Source: Nitrospinota bacterium (lineage in GTDB: Bacteria; Nitrospirota; Nitrospiria; Nitrospirales; UBA8639). From it: DNA of 7,616 nt. The stretch is taken from the NCBI GenBank assembly GCA_022561525.1, contig JADFRB010000081.1:1-7616 (forward strand), written 5' to 3'. The position numbers and the translations under genes are program-made. Of the stretch, positions 1-5,528 are shown one piece after another. Under the pieces are notes generated by a model, which did not search any database, was not told the origin of the DNA, and saw only the letters and a list, made by a program, of their open reading frames with translations. The number at the start of each line of letters is the position of its first letter. The first letter of the stretch is position 1.

Positions 1-232
1 TTCCACAACTGGTCAATGGAGATGAAAGAGGCGTGAAGGTTTCCGGTTCGTGAATGTGGAAGCGTTTCATCGATATGGGGATCACTTCATTGTGGAACGC
101 ACCTAAAATATCACAACCTCCGTCTAACCACTTCATACACACAGGCATGAACTGCGTGCTCAGAGCTAACTACCGGTGGGTTCGATAAACGGTGCAGTTT
201 GGGGGAGAAGGAATTTGTGAAGGCGAAAATTT
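1..232. other. Left-end intergenic sequence, no gene seen
   Basis: No reading frame on either strand here looks like a gene, and I recognise no RNA gene. The heptamer TTCCACA at 1-7 recurs inverted as TGTGGAA at 55-61 and 91-97, but the matches are too short to interpret. The stretch is probably intergenic, or the decayed end of a neighbour lying outside the window. Confidence 0.5.
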
Positions 233-502
233 ATGCGGCAACGAAAGGACCAGAGGTTCTTTCCGCGAGCATCTACGCCACATCTACGTGCAGAAGCAAC
301 AACTCACCTTTCATGTGAGTATGCAGGTCACACTGAAACGGATAGTCCCCAGGCCGATCCAACTGAAAACGTAATTGCAATGGCCGTATTCATTTGGGTA
401 ATGCAGCCAGCGGCTGGTCTGATTGAAGAACATGAAAAATGCAACTTAAAACGCGTCTGTCATCTGCACGGGCCGGACCCGGGAAGGTGGATAGGGTCAT
501 GA
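233..502 (+). CDS. Weak candidate small hypothetical protein (89 aa)
   Basis: I do not recognise this frame. It opens with ATG at 233, with a fair Shine-Dalgarno (GAAGG, 219-223) nine bases upstream, and ends at TGA 500-502, inside the first GTCATGAC palindrome. The predicted protein has a basic N-terminus (MRQRKDQRFF), a polar middle, one short hydrophobic stretch near residues 47-63 (NVIAMAVFIWVM and following) and a Cys/His-containing tail. It has no signal peptide and no motif I can name. Composition and codon choice look no better than chance open sequence. Against it: no family resemblance and an unusual mix of residues. For it: the placed ribosome binding site. I consider it more likely spurious than real. 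Confidence 0.18.
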   Translation: MRQRKDQRFFPRASTPHLRAEATTHLSCEYAGHTETDSPQADPTENVIAMAVFIWVMQPAAGLIEEHEKCNLKRVCHLHGPDPGRWIGS

Positions 503-548
503 CGATTTAGGGAGGTGCGAATGAGGATAATACTCTCCTGTCATGACC
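495..548 (+). promoter_or_regulatory. 9-bp inverted repeat (two GTCATGAC palindromes) that can fold over a Shine-Dalgarno
   Basis: GGTCATGAC (495-503) and GTCATGACC (540-548) are perfect inverted copies. Each contains the self-palindromic octamer GTCATGAC, at 496-503 and 540-547, with centres 44 bp apart. In RNA the arms form a 9-bp stem. Inside it, after a six-base bulge (504-509), GGGAGG (510-515) can pair with TCTCCT (534-539) using four Watson-Crick and two G-U pairs. That would bury the Shine-Dalgarno of the micro-ORF and place its ATG (521) in an 18-base loop. On DNA, the same symmetry could be paired operator sites just upstream of the promoter at 558-586. The sequence does not tell which reading is right. 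Confidence 0.5.
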
Positions 549-598
549 TTACAAAAATTGACAAGGAATTTTTCTTCTTATACCATACATGGTTATGA
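521..598 (+). CDS. Candidate 25-aa micro-ORF / leader peptide coupled to the next gene
   Basis: ATG at 521 follows a strong Shine-Dalgarno (GGGAGG, 510-515) by five bases. The frame encodes 25 residues, starting MRIILSCHDL and ending FFFLYHTWL. It stops at TGA 596-598, overlapping the ATG of the 104-residue gene at 595 as ATGA, a typical layout for translational coupling. The next gene has no ribosome binding site of its own, so translation of the micro-ORF could feed it. The possible hairpin at 495-548 would sequester this binding site, which would make the peptide a control point. The peptide has no known family, and its tail (three Phe, Leu, Tyr, His, Thr, Trp, Leu) is not an obvious attenuator run. 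A competing model is transcription from the promoter at 558-586, which would leave this frame untranslated. Confidence 0.33.
   Translation: MRIILSCHDLTKIDKEFFFLYHTWL
558..586 (+). promoter_or_regulatory. Sigma70-like promoter (TTGACA-N17-TACCAT)
   Basis: TTGACA at 558-563 is a perfect -35 hexamer, preceded by an A-rich stretch (ACAAAAA, 551-557). After exactly 17 bases, TACCAT (581-586) matches four of six -10 positions. An overlapping alternative, TATACC at 579-584, has the shorter spacing of 15. A start point about seven bases past the -10 would fall near 593, almost on the ATG at 595, so the first gene would be leaderless. The second GTCATGAC palindrome ends 10 bp before the -35, a position suited to a regulator. 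This is the best promoter candidate I find upstream of the efflux genes; use in vivo is inferred. Confidence 0.42.
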
Positions 599-909
599 GG
601 TTGGAAAAGAAACAGTTCATCCAACTGACCCATTGGGTTGTCGGTGTGGCCTATTTCTCCCTGGTGTTCTGGATGCATATCTGGATGCTGGAGGGAGAAA
701 TTCCTCAGCCAGGCGAGCCGACCATTCCGCACCATCAAGTATGCACCTGGCTAGGAACCTGTGGTGAAGCCGGACTGGTGTCTTTCGACTTTCCCGGCTC
801 TCCCAAGCCCAGTGTTTCAACCTACGCCGTTACCTCTTCTTTCGTGTTTGTCCCGTTCAGTCAACCATCCGCGATTCATGTCCGCGGGCCGCCCTCTCCT
901 TCCGTGTAA
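595..909 (+). CDS. Small membrane protein with His/Cys residues, upstream of the efflux genes (hypothetical, 104 aa)
   Basis: I cannot assign a family. The predicted 104-residue protein has a short basic N-terminus (MRLEKKQ) and one strong membrane segment at about residues 11-32, containing H13 and H28. A periplasm-like region with H46, H47, C50 and C56 around a CTWLG motif follows, then a second weakly hydrophobic stretch (74-88) and the tail VRGPPSPSV. Codon choice resembles the operon genes downstream. ATG 595 is preferred over ATG 589 because it overlaps the micro-ORF stop as ATGA and sits near the expected transcription start; neither start has a good Shine-Dalgarno. From memory, small proteins with a Cys-Trp-Leu-Gly motif and an Arg-x-Pro-Pro tail occur ahead of efflux operons in Nitrospira-like genomes. 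That recollection is unverified. The His and Cys residues could bind metal, but this is inference only. Confidence 0.55.
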   Translation: MRLEKKQFIQLTHWVVGVAYFSLVFWMHIWMLEGEIPQPGEPTIPHHQVCTWLGTCGEAGLVSFDFPGSPKPSVSTYAVTSSFVFVPFSQPSAIHVRGPPSPSV

Positions 910-946
910 ATGTCTTTTTCCCAAGAGCCTCCGACATAGGTAGCCA

Positions 947-969
947 CAGCGTAATACGCTGACATTTTT
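947..969 (+). terminator. Hairpin with short T-run: possible weak terminator or operator
   Basis: CAGCGTA-A-TACGCTG is a perfect 15-base palindrome around a single A (947-961). As RNA it gives a six-pair stem with an AAT loop, followed after ACA by five Ts (965-969). It lies 38 bp past the stop of the 104-residue gene. The stem is short and the T-run is offset by three bases, so it would be a weak intrinsic terminator or attenuator at best. The symmetry fits a DNA-binding site equally well. Confidence 0.3.
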
Positions 970-1144
970 GGCATCATGCGATGGTGCGGCTCCAAGATCT
1001 TGTTGTCTAACAGATCGGTTTTCGCCGTGTCGGACAGGCTCCTAGTCCAACGTTAAGCTTCTCGGTAAGCATCCGCTCCGGTTGTGGTTCAGTCTCCAAC
1101 CAGAGAGAGCCCCTGCTTGCTTGAGGAAAAAAGTTTGCCTGGCT

Positions 1145-1173
1145 TTTCCGTGTCAACACGGAAAGAAGAGGGG
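1145..1173 (+). promoter_or_regulatory. 20-bp inverted repeat plus the RND ribosome binding site
   Basis: TTTCCGTGT-CA-ACACGGAAA (1145-1164) has perfect 9-bp arms around two bases. In RNA it makes an eight-pair stem with a UCAA loop, or nine pairs counting a U-G at the base. Two bases later comes the purine-rich ribosome binding site AAGAGGGG (1166-1173), seven bases before ATG 1181. The placement suggests an operator for a dimeric repressor or a translation-modulating hairpin. The binding site also decides the start of the RND gene. Confidence 0.5.
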
Positions 1174-1180
1174 TTTCGGT

Positions 1181-4100
1181 ATGGTGCGCGGCGCACTCAA
1201 AAATCCGTATCTCATCATAGCGATGGTCCTAGCTATTGTCCTGTTGGGCGGGGCTGTGGTGCACCGGATGCCGATAGACATGTTGCCTTCCTTTAAGACG
1301 CCGGCGGTGCTCATCCTCACGCTCTACCCCGGCATGCCCGCGGAGGTGATGGAGCGGGATATCACCACTCGATTGGAACGATGGACGGGACAGGCCAATG
1401 GGATCGCCCGTCAGGAATCCAAATCGATGATCGGTGTAAGTATCCTCAAAAATTATTTCCGGCCGGATATCGATCCCAATACGGCAATGTCCCAAGTCAC
1501 CTCGTTGGCGATGTCCGATTTGTACTACATGCCCCCAGGCACGCTCCCGCCCATGGTCATGCCGTTCGACCCAACCGCCACCTTACCTCTGGCGATTTTG
1601 GCTGTGAGTAGTCCGGCCTTGAACGAAAAAGAACTTTATGATGTGGCGTATTTCGATCTTCGCAACCGGTTGCAGGGCATCTCGGGCGTCATCGCGCCAG
1701 CGGTGTATGGAGGGAAAATCCGCCGGATTTTGGCCTATGTGGACCGGGTGAAATTGCAGGCTCGGGGATTGTCGACGACGGATGTCGTGAAGGCTATCAA
1801 GGAATCCAATCTGATGATTCCCACTGGGAACGCCAAACTCGGCGCGTTCGATTATCAGATCAAAACCAATGCCATGCTCTCCACCGTGGAAGCAATGAAT
1901 GAAATTCCCCTGAAATCCATCAATGGGCAAACCGTCTTCTTACGCGATATCGGGGAGATGCGCGACAGCCATCAGATCCAAAGCAATATCATCAAAATTA
2001 ATGGTAAACGCCAGGTCTACATTCCCATTTATCGGCAACCCGGCGCCAATACCATTGCCGTCGTTGACAGCCTCAAGGAGTCTCTTGCAGGCATTCTCAC
2101 CCGACTGCCTGAAGGCGTCTCCCTCAATTTGGTCATGGATCAGTCCGTGTACGTGCGCTCTGCCATTGCCAACTTGTTCTACGAAGGGCTGCTGGGAGCA
2201 GGCCTGGCCGCGATCATGATCCTGCTGTTTCTGGGCAGCCTACGATCCACTGTCGTCATTATGCCCATTCTCCCCCTGGCCGCGTTGGTGGCCCTCACGG
2301 TTCTTTATTTCACAGGCAACACTATTAACGCGATGACCTTGGGGGGATTAGCTTTAGTGATCGGCAAAATCATCGACGATGGGATCGTCGTCCTGGAAAA
2401 TACGGCCAGGCATCTCGAAATGGGGCGATCCCCGGAAGATGCCGCCTATTATGGCGCCAGTGAGGTGGCCCGCCCGGTTCTGGCAGCAACGCTGACCGCG
2501 ATCGTGGTGTTCTTGCCCGTGTCCCTGATGACCGGCATCGGGAAATTCCTCTTTGGCCCCCTGGCTCTCACAGTAGTCGTGGCGATGGTCACGTCCTATC
2601 TGCTCGCCATGACCGCTGTGCCCGTCAGCTGCGCCAGGGTGCTTCAAGCCAGGCGTTCAAGTCCTGATTCGCCGATGCAGGGTTCACGCTGGCACCAGGG
2701 CTTTCAACGACAATTCCTTCACCTCCAAACTCGCTACACCGGCCTGGTGATGTGGGCCCTGGCGCATCGGGCCGTAGTCCTCGTAGCGGTCGCGGGGCTC
2801 TTTATCGGATCGATGGCCCTCATTCCCTCCATTGGAACGGAATTATTTCCAGCGACGGATACCGGACAAATCACGATTAAAGTCCGAGGCCCCACAGGCT
2901 TGCGGATCGAAAAAACCGAAGAGCTCATCGACCGGATCGAACGCACCCTCAAAGAAGAGATTCCTCCAAAAGATCTCACCATAATGATCTCCAACATCGG
3001 GGTGCTGTACGATTGGCCGGCCGCCTATACGCCGAACTCCGGGCCCATGGATGCGTTTATCCTCCTGCAATTATCCGAGCATCGCCAACGCTCGGCGTCG
3101 GACTACGCGGCCAGCCTGCGGCCCATCCTGACTCAGAAGTTTCCGGGCGCCCAATTTGCGTTCGAAACGGGCGGCCTGATCACGGCGGCCCTGAATTTCG
3201 GCTTGCCCTCCCCCATTAATGTACAAGTGGAAGGCAACGATCTTCATGTCGCGCACGAGATTGGAGAAAAAATTCGACGCCTCATTAGCACGGTGCCGGG
3301 TGCCAAGGATGTGCGCATTCAGCAGAAACTGGATTATCCTCAAATCGAGATCGAACTGGACCGGACCAAGATTGCTCGTTTAGGCCTGACAGCCGAACAT
3401 GTCGTGAAAAACGTGATCGCCAGTCTGAATTCCAGTGTGAACTTCGATCCGGCGTTCTGGATCGATCCCAAAAACGGCAATCACTATTTCGTGGGAGCCC
3501 AATACCGCGATGAGGCAATTGATTCGATTCAAACCCTTCAGGATATTCCCGTGACGGGAGACGGACAGGACCAGGCTATTCTACTTCGGAATATCGCACG
3601 GTTCAATTTCCGTGAAGCGCCCGCCGAAGTGAACCATCTGAATGTGACCCGCGTGATCGATGTGTATGCCAATGTCGAAGGACGGGACATTGGTGGATTG
3701 ACACAAGAGGTCAAGGAAAAAATTGAGCGAGACATTCAGCCGTCTCTCCCGTCCGGCTATTTTGTGCGGGTCCGAGGGGAATATGCCAGTATGCTGGAGT
3801 CGTTCCAGGAGCTGGGTATGGGATTTCTCTTAGCCGTCGTACTCGTCTATCTCGTGCTCCTCGCCCAGTTCCGCTCATTTCGCGATCCGCTCGTGATTAT
3901 TCTCTCGGTGCCCATGGGACTGATGGGGGTGATCGGCATCCTGCTTCTCACGGGAACCACGTTTAACATACAATCCTTTCTGGGCACGATCTTTATTGTG
4001 GGCATTGCCGTCTCGCATGGCATCCTGTTGATCGAGTTCGCCAAGCAGCGGGAAGCCGAAGGCGTCGTCCGCAGTGAGGCAATTGTTCAGGCGGCGACGA

Positions 4101-4324
4101 TCCGTCTCCGGCCCATTCTTATGACCTCCTTGGCGGCGATTTTAGCCCTGCTGCCCATGGCCATCGGCTTCGGCCAAGGGGCCGAGGCCAACATTCCTCT
4201 GGCTCGCGCCGTGGTCGGGGGGCTTACGGTCTCGACGCTGCTCACACTGCTCGTCGTGCCCGTACTGTATAGTCTGATTGGTGGTCAACCTCATCGGCCA
4301 GAGGAGGCCTCGTCTTTCGAATGA
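1181..4324 (+). CDS. RND-family efflux permease, HAE/AcrB-like inner membrane pump (1047 aa)
   Basis: This is the energy-coupled inner membrane component of a tripartite efflux pump; it exchanges protons for substrate taken from the periplasm or membrane. The 1047 residues match the usual family length (AcrB 1049). TM1 is at about 10-28 and the first periplasmic porter domain at about 35-325. TM2-TM7 lie at about 330-555, with the TM6-TM7 cytoplasmic loop at 486-525. The second porter domain spans about 560-865 and TM8-TM12 about 873-1035. The TM4 motif GKIIDDGIVVLEN carries the Asp pair D399/D400, as in drug/amphiphile exporters, whereas metal exporters such as CusA have a different TM4 motif. 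RLRPILMTS (975-983) is the conserved TM11 signature. The usual TM10 lysine is replaced (AVSHGILLIEF, S945), while TM4 has an added K396. ATG 1181 is chosen because it has a ribosome binding site and starts the typical NPYLII amphipathic entry; the in-frame TTG at 1082 would add 33 atypical residues. The stop overlaps the adaptor start as ATGA. The substrate is unknown. Confidence 0.95.
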   Translation: MVRGALKNPYLIIAMVLAIVLLGGAVVHRMPIDMLPSFKTPAVLILTLYPGMPAEVMERDITTRLERWTGQANGIARQESKSMIGVSILKNYFRPDIDPNTAMSQVTSLAMSDLYYMPPGTLPPMVMPFDPTATLPLAILAVSSPALNEKELYDVAYFDLRNRLQGISGVIAPAVYGGKIRRILAYVDRVKLQARGLSTTDVVKAIKESNLMIPTGNAKLGAFDYQIKTNAMLSTVEAMNEIPLKSINGQTVFLRDIGEMRDSHQIQSNIIKINGKRQVYIPIYRQPGANTIAVVDSLKESLAGILTRLPEGVSLNLVMDQSVYVRSAIANLFYEGLLGAGLAAIMILLFLGSLRSTVVIMPILPLAALVALTVLYFTGNTINAMTLGGLALVIGKIIDDGIVVLENTARHLEMGRSPEDAAYYGASEVARPVLAATLTAIVVFLPVSLMTGIGKFLFGPLALTVVVAMVTSYLLAMTAVPVSCARVLQARRSSPDSPMQGSRWHQGFQRQFLHLQTRYTGLVMWALAHRAVVLVAVAGLFIGSMALIPSIGTELFPATDTGQITIKVRGPTGLRIEKTEELIDRIERTLKEEIPPKDLTIMISNIGVLYDWPAAYTPNSGPMDAFILLQLSEHRQRSASDYAASLRPILTQKFPGAQFAFETGGLITAALNFGLPSPINVQVEGNDLHVAHEIGEKIRRLISTVPGAKDVRIQQKLDYPQIEIELDRTKIARLGLTAEHVVKNVIASLNSSVNFDPAFWIDPKNGNHYFVGAQYRDEAIDSIQTLQDIPVTGDGQDQAILLRNIARFNFREAPAEVNHLNVTRVIDVYANVEGRDIGGLTQEVKEKIERDIQPSLPSGYFVRVRGEYASMLESFQELGMGFLLAVVLVYLVLLAQFRSFRDPLVIILSVPMGLMGVIGILLLTGTTFNIQSFLGTIFIVGIAVSHGILLIEFAKQREAEGVVRSEAIVQAATIRLRPILMTSLAAILALLPMAIGFGQGAEANIPLARAVVGGLTVSTLLTLLVVPVLYSLIGGQPHRPEEASSFE

Positions 4325-5409
4325 AATCCACCAGAACACTCGTACTGAGCATCCTGGGCGTAATGGTCGCTTTCGGCGCGGCCGCCGTGCTATCCAGCCG
4401 ATCCTCCGAGGTCTCGGTGTCAGCGCCCGCCGAGACCATCGAGTCGGTCATCGTGGTCAGAGCGCACCGTGAGGATCTCACGAGAACCCTCACGCTCCCG
4501 GGCGATATCAAACCACTCCAAGAAGTATCGGTTCATGCCAAAGTGTCCGGCTATTTGAAAGCGATCCACGTGGACCGGGGCGATTGGGTGAAGGCTCACG
4601 AGCCCTTGGCCCAATTGGAAATTCCGGAAATGGATCGAGAATACCACCGCCTCGAATCCGACATGATCATGAAGCGCCGGATTTATCAAAGACTGGCAGA
4701 CATTCACCGGGAAAACCCGGACTTAATCGCGCTCGAGGAAGTCGAACTGGGCCAGACGGAGTTCGAGATGGCCAAAGACTCCCTGGACGAACTCAGCATT
4801 ATGATGGCCTATGCAACCATTCGTGCACCATTTGATGGCGTGGTCACCACACGCTACGTCCATCCCGGGGCATTGATTCAAGCAGGGACCACCTCGCAAG
4901 CCAACGGGATGCCCCTCGTCACCATCATGGACCTGGACCGAGTCCGGATCATCGTAGCCATACCAGAATCCGACGTGGCCTGGATAACCCAGACCACGCC
5001 CGTGTCCATCACCGTCGACGCATGGAGCGGAAAAGAGTGGACCGGCAGGGTTACCCGCTATGCCCACGCCCTCAATCCCGACACGCGAACCATGCCCACG
5101 GAAATCGAAGTCAGCAACCCCGATCATGTCCTCTATCCCGGCATGTATGCGCATGTCACCTTTACCCTACAAACCATGGATAATCGTTTGGTCCTTCCCC
5201 GGCAGGCCGTCCTGAAAACACCGACCACTCGTGAGCTCCTAGTCGTGGACAATGAACGGGTCAAAGCCGTAGTCGTACAAACGGGGTACGAGGATGAACG
5301 ATGGGTTGAAATCACAGAGGGGCTTACCGGAGAAGAACGCATTATCCTCCAGGACCATCAGCGGATTCGTCCTGGCGATCGGGTCACGGTACGGGAAGGC
5401 ACAAATTAA
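4321..5409 (+). CDS. RND periplasmic adaptor (membrane fusion protein, HlyD/AcrA family, 362 aa)
   Basis: The adaptor links the permease to the outer membrane duct in the periplasm. The N-terminus (MKSTRTLVLSILGVMVAFGA) is an uncleaved anchor or signal peptide. No lipobox cysteine follows, so unlike AcrA it is probably not lipidated. The first lipoyl half is at about 66-100 (AKVSGYLKAIHVDRGDWVK) and a short alpha-hairpin at about 101-160. The second lipoyl half is at 164-190 (TIRAPFDGVVTTRYVHPGAL), the beta-barrel at about 198-285 and the membrane-proximal domain at about 288-358 (LPRQAVL, then GLTGEERII and GDRVTV). The hairpin turn carries an ENPDLIALEEV stretch where AcrA-like proteins have their TolC-docking Arg-Leu-Ser motif, so the docking serine appears absent. 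The start overlaps the permease stop (ATGA), which indicates translational coupling and a shared complex. Length is typical of short-hairpin adaptors. The family is certain; the partner is inferred from the operon. Confidence 0.94.
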   Translation: MKSTRTLVLSILGVMVAFGAAAVLSSRSSEVSVSAPAETIESVIVVRAHREDLTRTLTLPGDIKPLQEVSVHAKVSGYLKAIHVDRGDWVKAHEPLAQLEIPEMDREYHRLESDMIMKRRIYQRLADIHRENPDLIALEEVELGQTEFEMAKDSLDELSIMMAYATIRAPFDGVVTTRYVHPGALIQAGTTSQANGMPLVTIMDLDRVRIIVAIPESDVAWITQTTPVSITVDAWSGKEWTGRVTRYAHALNPDTRTMPTEIEVSNPDHVLYPGMYAHVTFTLQTMDNRLVLPRQAVLKTPTTRELLVVDNERVKAVVVQTGYEDERWVEITEGLTGEERIILQDHQRIRPGDRVTVREGTN

Positions 5410-5528
5410 CGGAGAAAGCCGCATGAACCATTCACATGATGAGTGGTTTGTGATGAGTGGCTAGTGGTGAGAGAGTCGACGGCGGTTCCTTGCCGCCACA
5501 TTCAAGAACTATGGTGGAGAATTGACTC
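5410..5528 (+). other. Adaptor-to-outer-membrane-gene spacer with short direct repeats and a hairpin
   Basis: This 119-bp gap has three notable parts. TGATGAGTGG occurs twice at 14-bp period (5437-5446, 5451-5460), followed by a decayed third copy. GGCGGT-TCCTT-GCCGCC (5481-5497) forms a hairpin of five Watson-Crick pairs plus one G-U, without a T-run, so it is not a classical terminator. A 13-codon frame at 5423-5464 (MNHSHDEWFVMSG) sits behind GGAGA (5411-5415) and may be accidental. The ribosome binding site of the next gene is GGAG at 5516-5519. Partial attenuation or an RNA processing site between adaptor and duct genes is possible. Confidence 0.4.

Larger units (their letters stand above)
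910..1180 (+). promoter_or_regulatory. 271-bp spacer between the small membrane protein and the RND gene, with three palindromes
   Basis: No gene fits here. The stretch holds CAGCGTA-A-TACGCTG (947-961), CAAGATCTTG (993-1002) and a 20-bp inverted repeat before the RND ribosome binding site (1145-1164). I see no second convincing sigma70 promoter. The efflux genes are therefore expressed either from the promoter at 558-586 by readthrough, or from a promoter here that I cannot recognise. Confidence 0.45.

Noticed and set aside
1..97. TTCCACA/TGTGGAA repeats as DnaA boxes or an operator array
   Set aside because: The heptamer lacks the full TTATCCACA consensus and the spacing is irregular; three 7-bp matches are weak evidence.
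543..767. 74-residue plus-strand frame overlapping the small membrane protein
   Set aside because: It is out of frame with the better 595-909 gene, has no ribosome binding site, and its composition is not protein-like.
1082..1180. 33-residue N-terminal extension of the permease from a TTG start
   Set aside because: TTG 1082 has no ribosome binding site, the extra residues are Cys- and Arg-rich and unlike RND N-termini, and the 20-bp palindrome and the good ribosome binding site point to ATG 1181.
1181..4324. Metal exporter of the CzcA/CusA type
   Set aside because: TM4 has the DD motif (D399/D400) of HAE-type pumps, and I see no CusA-like methionine relay in the porter domain; the metal hint comes only from the small upstream protein.
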